Below, one piece after another: positions 21,733 through 32,304 of a stretch of DNA of 64,000 bases. The position numbers and the translations under genes were made by a program. Within the stretch, counting starts at the first letter, position 1, and every line of letters begins with the position of its first letter. The notes below the pieces were generated by a model. That model did not search any database and was not told the DNA's origin. It saw nothing but the letters and a program-made list of their open reading frames with translations. The stretch covers positions 20,193,411 to 20,257,410 of the forward strand of contig NC_067203.1 in assembly GCF_026262505.1 (NCBI RefSeq), in the 5' to 3' direction. This stretch comes from Trichomonas vaginalis G3 (taxonomy: Eukaryota > Parabasalia > Trichomonadida > Trichomonadidae).

Positions 21733-22878
21733 TTGATTTTCTCTCATATTTTTAGAAAGTTTTCTATTTCAAGTATTCTTTTCTCATTACACTTTAAGCA
21801 GAACAAAAATTCAAGTGTAAGAACAGCATTTTACGGATATTTATTGGTATTGATAGCTATTATTGTTCATATACCAATATTACGAAATTTTCGTTATCCA
21901 AAAGTCGAAGAAGACTTATTTTTCAGGCCATTTCCAACAAATTTGTTTAACACTTTCAATGAGATGTATGATATTCAAGAAATTTCCTATGAAAGATGCA
22001 AGAAATGTAGATATAAAATTCGAAATACACATTCTAGTAGCACTCCACGCGATGTTATAATAGCATGCTCAATAGGATATCCTATAAATCTTGAAATATT
22101 CGTTAGAACACTTAGACACTCCGGAAGTAAAGCAAAATGTATTTTTCTAGTTGACAGCTACTCATACAACTTTATCACAGATGAAATTTACGATAGTGTA
22201 TATGAATGTGGTGGTCAAATCATACCATGCGGCTATATTTCTGAAATGACAAAAAGTGAAAAACAAAATTATATTTATATCATCTGCTACGAGTTCATTA
22301 TGGCGAATTTTGATAAAATAGATAGAGTTATTATAGCAGATATGTATGATACAGCGTTTCAAGGAGATCCATTTAATTATCAAATGGAAGATGACAAATT
22401 AAAGATTGTTGATGAATATTCGAACTTTACTACAGAGCCAGGAATGACCAACAAAATTTGGATACATAATTTTGATCCAAAACTTGAAATTAAAGACGAA
22501 GAAATTTATTTCTGCACAGGATTCATTGGAGGAAAAGTAACAATTGTTTACAGATTTCTCACATTGTTTCTTGAGTACATGAAGATGGGAGATGAGTTCA
22601 AAGACCAAGGTTTGTTTAATTATCTTTATTTCTCAGGAAAATTGAGAAAATATGGAATAGAAGTTTCTCCAAAACGAACAGATGAATTTATAAGACACAC
22701 TGCTGGTCTACAACTTGGAACATTTACAAAAATAGGAAAAGTTAAAACATATGACAAAAAAACATACGCATCTGTAGTTCACCATTATTATTTGAATCCA
22801 GGATTCGTGGATTCAATATTCTCTCACTGTCCAAATATTAGTTATGATAATTTGTTTGATATTTATCCAAATGAATAA
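21733..22878 (+). CDS. DUF616-like type II membrane protein (start codon unclear)
   Basis: The frame is open from 21718 to the stop at 22878 but contains no ATG before 21964. A transmembrane segment (about codons 32-50 counted from 21733) and a stem region are encoded before that ATG, so the true start may be lost, non-ATG or on a spliced exon. The lumenal part has RVIIADMYDTAFQGDPF, like the DxD/FQxDPF motif of DUF616-type and related nucleotide-sugar glycosyltransferases, and ends near HHYYLNPGF. A Golgi or ER glycan role is an inference. It may be a pseudogene. Confidence 0.65.
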   Translation: MIFSHIFRKFSISSILFSLHFKQNKNSSVRTAFYGYLLVLIAIIVHIPILRNFRYPKVEEDLFFRPFPTNLFNTFNEMYDIQEISYERCKKCRYKIRNTHSSSTPRDVIIACSIGYPINLEIFVRTLRHSGSKAKCIFLVDSYSYNFITDEIYDSVYECGGQIIPCGYISEMTKSEKQNYIYIICYEFIMANFDKIDRVIIADMYDTAFQGDPFNYQMEDDKLKIVDEYSNFTTEPGMTNKIWIHNFDPKLEIKDEEIYFCTGFIGGKVTIVYRFLTLFLEYMKMGDEFKDQGLFNYLYFSGKLRKYGIEVSPKRTDEFIRHTAGLQLGTFTKIGKVKTYDKKTYASVVHHYYLNPGFVDSIFSHCPNISYDNLFDIYPNE

Positions 22879-23125
22879 ACAAGTATATCATGTTAGTTTT
22901 TCTTCAAAAATTGAAATTTCGAACAAGAAGTCGAGATATTTCTTGGCCATATGAGAGCCGGTTTATGCAAATAAACATCAAAACTGGGATATAATGATTA
23001 AATATTATTACATCAATTAGTTTAAGCTGTCGAATGGAATATGCAGTGATTCAAAGATTTCAATGATTGGACACTTTTTCTAAATTATTGTAACTATTTT
23101 TTTTGTGAAAAATTTTATCATTTTC

Positions 23126-23446
23126 ATGAGTGGATTTCATTATGACCTACTTATGGATTCTTTGAAAGAACACAATGATATTTTGTGTAGATTATTTAGA
23201 CTACGAACATCAAGTAACAGCGATATCGACGCATTTTTCAAAGAAAATAATAATCACATATCGAAATACATTGATCGATATATTAAGTCTTATTTGATTT
23301 TAATGACAAAGTATATTCAAAAACATCGGTGTTATAATTTAGAAAAGGGTGAATCATTGGATGAACACATTTTTCAGAAATATTTTGGATTAGGATTAAC
23401 TGAATCAAATCAATTAAAAATCAGTCACTTATTGATGATGATGTGA
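23126..23446 (+). CDS. Small protein resembling the N-terminus of ankyrin proteins
   Basis: The protein has 106 residues. The ATG at 23126 follows a good initiator, TCATTTTC, six bases upstream. The segment LKEHNDILCRLFRLRTSSNSDI...IKSYLILMTKYI parallels the N-terminal region of the neighbouring ankyrin protein (DCYNVLYQLKTNNEKEL...TKSYLKLAKQL). No ankyrin repeats follow before the stop, so this is probably a truncated paralogue or a short stand-alone form. Confidence 0.5.
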   Translation: MSGFHYDLLMDSLKEHNDILCRLFRLRTSSNSDIDAFFKENNNHISKYIDRYIKSYLILMTKYIQKHRCYNLEKGESLDEHIFQKYFGLGLTESNQLKISHLLMMM

Positions 23447-23794
23447 AGCTACATCGAAATTTAATCTTCACATTCAATGGAAATATATATGGATATCCTT
23501 TAAATTATAGAATAAAATAGCTTTTTTTCTTTAATACATTCATTCAACAAATTTATGCCACTCTAATATATCAAATTTCGGTCATTTCACAAATTCTACT
23601 TTTTATAGAAAAATATAATCATAATCATATACTTATATTTTTCACATGTGAACTAAGATTTGTTTATATGAAAATTTCAATTTTATTCGAAAATTATTCA
23701 TTGTGAGCCTGGATTTATTGTTTGTACTTCCTTAACATAGCTTTTAAAATAAGAATATCGATTTCAGAATAACCCAGAGTTCCGCAAATTTTTC
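23447..23794. other. Intergenic DNA
   Basis: AT-rich, between the small ankyrin-like gene and the convergent ankyrin gene; nothing recognised. Confidence 0.4.
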
Positions 23795-25207
23795 TTAATC
23801 GGAATTTGCACCATGTGAAATAAGAAGTTCGACTGTTTCTTTACTATTATATTCTGCTGCAATACTAAGAGCTGTTTCTCCTCTTTTATCTTTTTCATTG
23901 ATATTTGCACCATGTGAAATAAGAAATTCGACTATTTCTTTACGATTATTTTTTCTTACTGCGCAATGAAGAGCAGTTCTACCAATGTTATTTTTTTCAT
24001 TGATAATTGCACCATGTGAAAGGAGAGATTCGACTATTTCTTTTTTATTATTAAATGCCGCAATATGAAGAGCAGTGTATCCATCTTTATCTTTTTCATT
24101 GATATTTGCACCATTCGAAAGAAGAAGTTCGGTTATTTCTTTACAATTATTTTTTCTTATTGCAAAATGGAGAGCAGTTTCTCCTCTTTTATCTTTTTCA
24201 TTGATATTTACACCATGTGAAATAAGAAGTTCGAATATTTCTTTCTTTTTATTAAGTACCGCAATATGAAGAGCGTTTTTTCCATTTATATCTTTTTCAT
24301 TGATATTCGCACCATGTGAAAGGAAATATTCGCAAAGTGATGGAATACAGAACCTCACAGAATTAATAAAGCATTTGTTAACATCATTAGTTAGATCGAA
24401 ATAAACTAACAATAATTCAAGATTATTGTATTCAACGCAATAATCTAAATCAAGCCATGGATTGTATTCGTTCATCAAGAATGTAACAAAATCAATGTTG
24501 TGTGAAATAATTGCGTATCCCAAGCAATTTACTTCTGGTTTTTTATATTTCAAACATTCACTCATGATCTCTGGATTTCCTCCTAAAAATGAAAATAGCA
24601 GACATTTTTGGGTTATTTCTGACTTAAATTCTGTCCTTAAAAACTTGAAACAATCGACAGCTCCGTAGTAACAACATAGTTCAAGTAGTGAATTACTATC
24701 ATGAGAAATTGGATATAAACTGCTTTCAAACTTTTGATTTTTATCAAATCCATCACTTTCAGTGAATGATATGAATGTTTTTAGGTTATTGTCCATGATT
24801 GCTTTGTAAATTGTATGAATTTCCAGATTCTCTAATGAAATTTTTGTGAAATCCGAATTCTTGCTTAGTATAATTCCATATTCTTTATAAAACAAGTAGT
24901 TAGAAACATTTGGAACATCTATAACTTCTTTTACTTGATAATCATCTGATAATTGTTTCGCAAGTTTCAAGTATGACTTTGTATAGCTGTTTCTAAACGA
25001 AATAATACTTAAAATATCTTTCACAACTTTAGAAGGATAACATTTATTGGAATCAATCAAATCTGATTTGATCATTGTGTAAATTGTGTTTAATTCTTTT
25101 TCGTTATTTGTTTTTAACTGATACAATACATTGTAGCAATCGATATAGTATCTGCCGATACTTCTCAATTCACTATATTTATTTGGAAGAATGTCTTGCT
25201 CGGACAT
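23795..25207 (-). CDS. Ankyrin-repeat protein with DUF3447-like N-terminus
   Basis: The protein has 470 residues from the ATG at 25207. The first 290 residues are the long divergent region typical of trichomonad ankyrin proteins, including a DUF3447-like stretch (LLELCCYYGAVDCFKFL). Then come about five and a half near-identical 33-34-residue ankyrin repeats (TALHIAAFNNKKEIVE.LLSHGANINEKDK) up to the C-terminus. The repeats are also conserved at DNA level, indicating recent tandem expansion. Such proteins form one of the largest families in Trichomonas and act as protein-binding scaffolds; partner unknown. Intact. Confidence 0.92.
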   Translation of the reverse strand: MSEQDILPNKYSELRSIGRYYIDCYNVLYQLKTNNEKELNTIYTMIKSDLIDSNKCYPSKVVKDILSIISFRNSYTKSYLKLAKQLSDDYQVKEVIDVPNVSNYLFYKEYGIILSKNSDFTKISLENLEIHTIYKAIMDNNLKTFISFTESDGFDKNQKFESSLYPISHDSNSLLELCCYYGAVDCFKFLRTEFKSEITQKCLLFSFLGGNPEIMSECLKYKKPEVNCLGYAIISHNIDFVTFLMNEYNPWLDLDYCVEYNNLELLLVYFDLTNDVNKCFINSVRFCIPSLCEYFLSHGANINEKDINGKNALHIAVLNKKKEIFELLISHGVNINEKDKRGETALHFAIRKNNCKEITELLLSNGANINEKDKDGYTALHIAAFNNKKEIVESLLSHGAIINEKNNIGRTALHCAVRKNNRKEIVEFLISHGANINEKDKRGETALSIAAEYNSKETVELLISHGANSD

Positions 25208-25246
25208 CAAAAATTTTTGAATTTTATTTTCTGAACATTCAAATAT

Positions 25247-25500
25247 GATATTCTTGGAATTTTATGTATTTTTAATAAATTAGGAAGAAAAGGACATGTT
25301 GTTCGTGTGAAAAAAAATTCCAAAAAAATCCATTTGTAATGCACTTTTTCGATAAAATTTTTGCATTTTATTTGCTGTGCAGTCAAATATATTGTGTAAA
25401 CAAATTGAAAAAGTAGCGATATTCTTGGAATTTTATGTATTTTTAATAATTTAGGAAGAAAAGGACATGTTGTACATGTAAAAAAATTTCCAAAAAAAAA
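25247..25500. repeat. Duplicated segment in the divergent promoter region
   Basis: About 83 bp starting GATATTCTTGGAATTTTATG is present at 25247 and again at 25418 (offset 171). A weaker copy of the stretch just before it also repeats. The pair fills most of the gap between the divergent ankyrin and BTB-like genes. Confidence 0.8.
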
Positions 25501-25508
25501 TTCTGACA

Positions 25509-26369
25509 ATGAGTGTTTCTTTAACATTAGATTCTCTCCCAAATGCTGTTAACATTGTTAAACCGGACTTTACAATAGTAACTGATACAGGAAGCTATCC
25601 GGTTCACTTACTTCTTGCTGTAGCTCAGTCGCCAAAAATCGCTTCTGCATACATGGAAAACAATGAAATAAAAGAGTATAAACTCGAAACTCCGGATCCA
25701 AATATGCTATTTAAACATATTGCAGATTTAATTCATGGAAGTACAATCGAAATTGACTCTGTTAACGCATTCTTCTACAATGTTGTTGCAATTGAACTTC
25801 AAATTCCACAATTGCTTCATGCCTGCAGAAAGTTTTTACCAGATTTAGGTCATAATACAGTTATTGAATTTAATCCACTTCATCCATGGAAAGGAATCAT
25901 TTCATACTTCCACCCATATGAAGATGAATCAGAACTCCAAATCGAAGTCTCATCGAGTTCTGTTTACGGAGAACCAGAAAATCTTATTCTTCAAGACAAC
26001 ACTCCTACATATTGGGAAAGCGAAAATCTTCGTGATTCTTACTGCCTTTTCGATTTTGTTAACAAAGGAGTTAAACTCAGTGCTTATGCCCTTAGATCTT
26101 CAAATAATATGACAGATGAACTTGATCCAAAGACATGGCGCGTCGAAGGCTCTCATAACAAAGATGAGTGGTTTGTTTTAGACGAGAAATACGAAGTTAA
26201 TGACTTAGTTGGTGCTTCTCTTGAAGGTTTTTACGAATGTCAAGAAAAAGCCAGTGATGATGCTTTCAGATATATCAGAATCACTCAAACTAGTTGCAAC
26301 GAGAAAGGAACGTTTGTTTTCAGACTTGCACGCGTCGAATTCTTCGGAGAAGTTGTTTCTCTCGAATAA
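25509..26369 (+). CDS. BTB/POZ-like protein with C-terminal discoidin (F5/8 type C) domain
   Basis: In the 286-residue protein the first 120 residues look like a divergent BTB/POZ fold (PDFTIVTDTGSYPVHLLLAVAQSPKIASAYM). Residues 125-282 form a galactose-binding-like discoidin domain with YALRSSN, WRVEGSHNKDEWFVLDE and the terminal RLARVEFFG strand. This pairing occurs in many trichomonad and other protist proteins, where BTB probably mediates assembly or Cullin binding. No signal peptide, so probably cytosolic. Divergent from the ankyrin gene. Confidence 0.8.
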   Translation: MSVSLTLDSLPNAVNIVKPDFTIVTDTGSYPVHLLLAVAQSPKIASAYMENNEIKEYKLETPDPNMLFKHIADLIHGSTIEIDSVNAFFYNVVAIELQIPQLLHACRKFLPDLGHNTVIEFNPLHPWKGIISYFHPYEDESELQIEVSSSSVYGEPENLILQDNTPTYWESENLRDSYCLFDFVNKGVKLSAYALRSSNNMTDELDPKTWRVEGSHNKDEWFVLDEKYEVNDLVGASLEGFYECQEKASDDAFRYIRITQTSCNEKGTFVFRLARVEFFGEVVSLE

Positions 26370-27098
26370 AGACCTTTTTATTGTGATCACAATTAATAAT
26401 ACAATGTGTTAAATTTAACATGAAAGAGTTAAGATTTAGATAATAATTTTTAATTAAAATTTCTTTAATTTAATGCTTTATTGTGACGTAATCAATTTAA
26501 TAAACAAATGTTATTATCACAACAGATTATAAAACTAATTTGACAATATTTATCAATTTTTTTTTATATTGAACTATCTATTATGGATTCTAAAAGATAT
26601 AGTACCTTTCATCGGGTCAAAAATGATAAAACCATATTAAGGCTTCACTAACATGACAAAAATTAAAGTCCCTTGAGATATATATTCTATGATGTATATC
26701 AATGCTATATTTATCATTATTTTTAATTTTTATTGACCCACCCAAAAAAAGCCTTCTTCCACTAACATGAGTTATAACGTACTTAAGGTTAATTTTCAAT
26801 GGCGCTTCACGCCAGTTGTCAAAAATTTGAATTAAAGTCAGATGGGCGCCTTAGTTTACAAAAAATACGTTATTAACACCGTGAGTCTTCTTCTAGAGAT
26901 CTTTTTTAGATTTTGAAACAATGAAAAGATAGAGCATGATAGATGCATGCTATATTTAAGTTTATTCATAAAAATATCAATTCTATCATAGAGAAAAAGT
27001 ACATTTAAGCGCAAAAAATTGAATAGTTCTAAACTAAGGCAGTGATCCCTTAAAACCATGGAAAAATTTCCTGCACATTGGCAAATGAGCGTTCTTAT
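26370..27098. other. Intergenic DNA
   Basis: AT-rich, between convergent genes. Short open frames at 26617-26799, 26856-27059 and 27058-27270 have no family content. A short repeated motif CACTAACATGA occurs at about 26646 and 26759. Confidence 0.4.
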
Positions 27099-28166
27099 TC
27101 ATCTGATTCTAAATACCTTTCCAATGCCTTTAACTATGCGCTTGGCCTCTCTCTCAGTTTTACATCTATGTCTTACGCGCTGTAGTTTCTTATTTATTAC
27201 TTTCCAATCAGAATATGTTATTCTTCCGTCTGAATATGTTGTTTTCTCTCGGGATTTTATAAGGTTATAATATTCAACTTTATAGCGAGATCTATCAATA
27301 TCTTTATCTGTCATGTATTCAATTGTAGTGGAATAATTCCATTTCTGTGAAACATTAGCAATTTCCCAATCAAATTGTATTGTATATGTCCTATTTAAAG
27401 ACATCCAAATGTTGCGGGTTTTGTTTATAAAATTCGAGTAAAAAATGGAATTATCATCATCAATTTTTTCCTCAAATGTGTTATTGTAAACATCAAACTC
27501 CCCTTCAACTTGCCAATGACCAACAATTGCGTCCGATTTAAGAGAATCTGGAAGATTGTAAGAGGAACGCTCGGAAACCCAATTTCGAATTTGAGGAATC
27601 TCATATTGGACATCTAAACGATTATATGCAACATTATCAACAAAGAATACCTTAATATTATGTGATCTCGATCTTCCTGTAAGACGTGTCAAATAATCTT
27701 CAACTTCATTCTTAAAGTAGTCTGATTGACGATATCTATCATCTTCCTTTGGAGCATGGTATGTAAATATGAGACCCATTTTATAAAATATTTCGTCTGT
27801 TTTGAAAGATTCATACAAAAGTCGCAAAACTTGCTTATTAGAATTACTTAGCTTGTTTTTGTGCATAGGAATGACAAGTGCAACTGCGGTAATACCATAT
27901 AGATGATTCTTTATTGCTGAAAAAATATTTGAAGCTTGAATACTTGTATTTGCGCCATGTTTCCGAAATCCATTTGTTTCAATGACATATTTGATGCTAT
28001 TCCCTGTGATGTTATATCCAATTTGATCACCATTTTCATAAAGTATGGTATTTTCCGGAGAGGAAGAATTATTTCCCAAATATAGATTTCCAAATAATGT
28101 TTTACCGGATCCTGGTTTCCCAATTAGATACAATGTTGTAACATTATATAAAATTGTATTCACCAT
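27099..28166 (-). CDS. AIG1/GIMAP-like GTPase
   Basis: The protein has 355 residues from the ATG at 28166, which is preferred because a TCACACC initiator lies about 20 bases upstream; the frame stays open without another ATG before it. A P-loop GKPGSGKT begins about residue 16, followed by a switch-like ETNGF segment, the helical region of AIG1 proteins and IFTYHAPKEDD in the place of the G4 motif. The C-terminal 140 residues are unrelated to anything I recognise. The family is expanded in trichomonads and binds GTP; cellular role unknown. Confidence 0.75.
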   Translation of the reverse strand: MVNTILYNVTTLYLIGKPGSGKTLFGNLYLGNNSSSPENTILYENGDQIGYNITGNSIKYVIETNGFRKHGANTSIQASNIFSAIKNHLYGITAVALVIPMHKNKLSNSNKQVLRLLYESFKTDEIFYKMGLIFTYHAPKEDDRYRQSDYFKNEVEDYLTRLTGRSRSHNIKVFFVDNVAYNRLDVQYEIPQIRNWVSERSSYNLPDSLKSDAIVGHWQVEGEFDVYNNTFEEKIDDDNSIFYSNFINKTRNIWMSLNRTYTIQFDWEIANVSQKWNYSTTIEYMTDKDIDRSRYKVEYYNLIKSREKTTYSDGRITYSDWKVINKKLQRVRHRCKTEREAKRIVKGIGKVFRIR

Positions 28167-28461
28167 TAATTTTTCGAGGTGTGATATTGAGTCGTGAAAA
28201 TTCACTTTTTCCGTTAAAATTTCCAAATTTACATCTATTCAATTTTTTAAATAAAAAATGATATTTAGCTTATGCGAATCATTATATGTCTTTCTGCTGT
28301 TTCAGAGTTAAAAAATTCGGAAGAAGACGATAGGAGCAAATGTATCTTATTTTGTAAATCACAATTTGGAAAATTAATAAAATCAATTGTTTACGAAATC
28401 AGAAAATATCCAAAAAAAATTGTAAAAAAACAAATAAATATTTAATAAACAACAAATAATA

Positions 28462-31400
28462 TTATTGATTCTTAGCAGCCAAAGCCGCTTTAAGCTTTTC
28501 ATTCTGATGCTTGAACTGATTATATTTATCAGTCAATTTCGCAAGAGATTGTTCTCTCTTTTGGAGCATTGCCTTCAATCTCTCATTGTTTTCTTTCTCT
28601 TTCTCCAATTTGAGAACTTGTTCTTCTTGAAGAGCTTTCATTTCTATGTATTTAGCTTTGTAACTCTTCATTTGAGCTGTAACTCTTTCGAGTTGTTCCA
28701 TTTCTTTCGTGCTTTCGCCAGTTCCATTTCTTGAATCTGACAAATCTTCTCTTAATGATCTTGCAGCTCTTGCATGATCCAATTGGTCTTTCATGAAGGC
28801 AACTTTCTTCTTTAATTCCGCATTTTGTCTTTGAAGCTTTTGTGTATACTGAGCAGTCAGCTTTGAATCAGGTTGACCTCTTTCAACTCTATTTTCATCA
28901 TCATCTTCGGCTTTCTTTTCTGCAGCAGCCATTTTCATTCTGTAATCATCAACAACTTCTCTTTGTGATCTCAGCAACTCTTCCAAGCTTGCAATTCTGT
29001 CTCTTAATGATTCGTTTTCGCTGTTCAAAGCTTTCAATCTTTTTGCAACTTCAGGTAATTTCGAATAATCTCCATCAGGTCCGAAACCTCCATTTGCAGC
29101 GTTTTGCATTTCCTGGTATTCCTTCAATCTTGCTTCTAAATTCCTAGCAGCTTCATCTTGTATATCTCTTAGTCTCTGCTTGAATGATTCTCTTTGTTCT
29201 TGAAGTTGTTTCTCCAATCTTTCAATTGTGTCTTGAGAATCACTGATAACAGTGTCTTTTTGCTTCATTCTTCTCGCGTAATCATCAAGCATTTTCTGTA
29301 AATCTGCCATATCTTCTGCATTCTTCTTGAGTCTATCTTGTCTTTCTTTCTCTCTGGAATCTAGAATTCTCTTTTCTTCTGGTGTTGGATACAAAAAGAA
29401 TTCTCTTGCTGTTTGCATTTGAAGCGAAATTTCTTTTTGCTGAACTGAATATGATTGTGGGACTGTTGAAATAAACAACTGTTCTTTAGGACGTTGTGGC
29501 ACTACTTTTATTGGTTTAGGTTCAGTAGTTGCTTGAGGTGGTGGCAATGAGGTTAATTCAGCATATTCAGCTCCTAATTTTTGCAATCTTTGCTTGAGTT
29601 CTTCGTTTTCTGCTTTGTTATTTTCAAGTTGAGATTCTCTATTTCTAAGTAATTCTTCTAGTTCTTGTATCCTTGCCTTCATTGTCGCATTCTCATTCAA
29701 AGCTGCTTTAAGTTGTTTTTGTACATTCAAGTATTGTTTCTGGAGATTTGCAACCCATTCATCTCTTTCATCTGGATTTATCTCAACGAAATCAGGAGGA
29801 ATTGGATCTTCCCCAGCTTGAACTTGAACATCAACATGACTTATTGGTTCTATTGGGCTTTTCTCGCCTTTCTTTGTTTTAGTCTTATTCAGCTCTGAAT
29901 CATCAACAGAAGATGGAGAAGAAGGAACAGATTCTTTCTGTGTAAAACTGAAATCATCTTTCGGTTCATTTCTCCTTTTCTTTCCTTTCCTCTTTGAGTT
30001 TCTCTTCAACATCGTTCCAGCTCTGTCAACAGCATCTCTGAAACTCATCACATATCCTTCATCCTGCTCGACAATGACTTTCATGTTGCCCAATGGTGGA
30101 TTTTCTCTCATTTCCTTGAGATAAGCGTTCAATTCTCTCGTTGCTCTGTCGATTCTCGCTTGTTCGTCTTCGGCAATACGACCATCGAGATTCTTTAGGA
30201 GGTCATTGAGATCGAAATCCTTTCCTAATTCATGTACAAGGCCTTGGATGATTTTATCCATTGAGTTTACTTGAGCAATTAATTCAGCAATATGTTTTTC
30301 ACGGATTTGGACCATGGCTCTGAGCTCTTTCAATTCATCAATAGCTGCAGGTAGACCAAATTCACCTTTTTCGTATTTCGAAACTAAGATTCTTAATTCA
30401 TTAATTTCATTTGTTTTTTCTTCAATATTTAGACGTGTATCATCAAGAATCTTCTTAGTTTGTTCACTTGAGTTCCTGTATTCTTCAAGTTCTTTCTTTA
30501 TTGCCTCAATTTGTCTTTGAGATTCTTCTGCGTACATCTGTTTCTCTTCTCTATAAATGGCAATTTGATTTGCAAAGTCTTCACTACTGTGCTTGTATTG
30601 GAGAAGTTCTTGCTCGTTTTGGTTAAGTAGATCTTGTAAATGATCAATTTGTCTTTGGCGTCCTTCAACAGCTTGCATGAGTCTTCCTGCTCTTCTTTCT
30701 TCTTCCTGTAGTTTCATGATTCTTTCTCTGAGTTCTCTGTTTTGCTTTTTGTAGTTTAATAATTGTTGGGACATTTCATCATCGATTGGAGTAGTTTTTC
30801 CTAAATCTCCACCACCAGCTGTGACTTGTGTTGTAGTTGTAACTGCATTTTTGTCATATTTGCGAAGTTTATTCTCATATCTTTGACATCTTCTTTGAAT
30901 ATCAGCAATTTCGTTATCTTTCACAGTAAGCTGTTCTTTCATATCTTGGAATGCATCAAGAAGAGTTTGATCACGTTTCATAAACTCCTCAGTAACATTT
31001 TGCAATTCTTCGTTTTTAGCTATGAGATCTGATATATCTTTTTGCATCGCTTTCTTTTCTTCTAAGTTTTGTGTTAATTGCTGCATTTGTTTTTTGATTG
31101 TCATTTGATTTTTTTCTGCCTCTTTTCTAAGTGTTGTAATTTGGATGTCTTTTGTAGCAGCATCGTTGATCCTACTTGTAGCTTCGCTATTTTGACGTTG
31201 AACTTGATCTTCATACAATCGCAATTTCGAATTTAAAGCATTAATTTTTTCTTCTAGAGCTGTTTTCTCGCGACTCAGTTTTTCTCTGTCGTTATACATT
31301 GTGTTGTTTTCTTCTCGAAGCTTTTGTATTTCTCCCGGATCAACATTCGAAGATAATTGTAAATTTGAGATATGTTCGCGGAGAGATTGATTTTCTTGCT

Positions 31401-31473
31401 GGAGAGAATTAATCTGCTCTTGCAAAGGTACTATTTGCTCAGCAATAATCTGCTCTAGCGCGGCGTCATCCAT
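28462..31473 (-). CDS. Long coiled-coil protein
   Basis: The 1003 residues are almost entirely charged heptad-repeat helix. A break about residues 490-560 contains a basic cluster (KRNSKRKGKKRRNEPKDD) and a Ser/Pro-rich linker, and a Pro-rich stretch lies near 640-680. No motor, kinase or membrane domain is seen. The length and two long coiled coils suggest a structural role at cytoskeleton, basal body or vesicle-tethering sites, as with trichomonad costa or axostyle components, but this is inference only. Starts at the ATG at 31473. Intact. Confidence 0.85.
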   Translation of the reverse strand: MDDAALEQIIAEQIVPLQEQINSLQQENQSLREHISNLQLSSNVDPGEIQKLREENNTMYNDREKLSREKTALEEKINALNSKLRLYEDQVQRQNSEATSRINDAATKDIQITTLRKEAEKNQMTIKKQMQQLTQNLEEKKAMQKDISDLIAKNEELQNVTEEFMKRDQTLLDAFQDMKEQLTVKDNEIADIQRRCQRYENKLRKYDKNAVTTTTQVTAGGGDLGKTTPIDDEMSQQLLNYKKQNRELRERIMKLQEEERRAGRLMQAVEGRQRQIDHLQDLLNQNEQELLQYKHSSEDFANQIAIYREEKQMYAEESQRQIEAIKKELEEYRNSSEQTKKILDDTRLNIEEKTNEINELRILVSKYEKGEFGLPAAIDELKELRAMVQIREKHIAELIAQVNSMDKIIQGLVHELGKDFDLNDLLKNLDGRIAEDEQARIDRATRELNAYLKEMRENPPLGNMKVIVEQDEGYVMSFRDAVDRAGTMLKRNSKRKGKKRRNEPKDDFSFTQKESVPSSPSSVDDSELNKTKTKKGEKSPIEPISHVDVQVQAGEDPIPPDFVEINPDERDEWVANLQKQYLNVQKQLKAALNENATMKARIQELEELLRNRESQLENNKAENEELKQRLQKLGAEYAELTSLPPPQATTEPKPIKVVPQRPKEQLFISTVPQSYSVQQKEISLQMQTAREFFLYPTPEEKRILDSREKERQDRLKKNAEDMADLQKMLDDYARRMKQKDTVISDSQDTIERLEKQLQEQRESFKQRLRDIQDEAARNLEARLKEYQEMQNAANGGFGPDGDYSKLPEVAKRLKALNSENESLRDRIASLEELLRSQREVVDDYRMKMAAAEKKAEDDDENRVERGQPDSKLTAQYTQKLQRQNAELKKKVAFMKDQLDHARAARSLREDLSDSRNGTGESTKEMEQLERVTAQMKSYKAKYIEMKALQEEQVLKLEKEKENNERLKAMLQKREQSLAKLTDKYNQFKHQNEKLKAALAAKNQ

Positions 31474-32304
31474 ATTTCCACGCTAAAGCAATAAAAAATT
31501 TTTAACGTCCTTCAAAATCTTTCTTCTTGAGTTTATAGGGGCAAGTCGTAACATATGGGTTATATTCTAATGACGGTAATATTATGAGTCGAACTGAACG
31601 TTCTGAACGCGCTATTAGTTAAGCTCAAACTTATTTCTACAGCATAATTTAATTGAATCGTTCTCATTATATTCATATTTTCTTAAATATTGATTAAAAC
31701 ATTAAATGTTAAGATAGGCTATTAACTATTAAACTTGATAATTCGTGAATCTGTGTAAATTATAAACTCAAAATTCATTATTACATATCGAGATATTTAA
31801 GACTCACAAGTCATTATAATTTTGCATTACACACTGACACTTTAGCGAATAATATCAGAAGATTTCAGATTCTCAAAATCAAATTTAATTTTATGAAAAT
31901 ATGATTCATAGTAAGTAATCCCATATCAAAAACTACTTGATTAGACGTTTAATTCTCAAAATATGGTATTTTGGCAAAATATTTGTAAAATTTTATTTAA
32001 TTTATCAGAATTATCATGCACAAAGCCTAAGGATAATCGTAAAATCATGCAGATCTAATGTATTTTCATATTTTGTTCTGGTGAATTAAAATGTTTTTTT
32101 CATGATTAAAAAATTTTGCATTAATTATGAAAAATTTGTACTGAAAGTGCTTTTCGATGAGCATGATTAAATCTTTGTCTAATCATTTGTTAATTTTATT
32201 AAGTTTGATTCTAATTTTTTTCAAATTTAAAGAAGAATTTATGACGAAATATTGCTAAACGCTGTTATTAGTTTACTTTGTAGTATTATTCAAGTGTTAG
32301 CAGT
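31474..32304. other. Divergent intergenic region, 0.83 kb
   Basis: AT-rich DNA between the coiled-coil gene and the nucleoporin gene; should hold both promoters. I see no strong TCA initiator, repeat or RNA. Confidence 0.4.

Noticed and set aside
27058-27270. 70-codon plus-strand frame
   Set aside because: Antisense to the 3' end of the AIG1-like gene; no independent support.
28462-31473. Assignment of the long coiled-coil protein to a named centrosomal or motor family
   Set aside because: Resemblance is only heptad composition; no diagnostic domain is visible.
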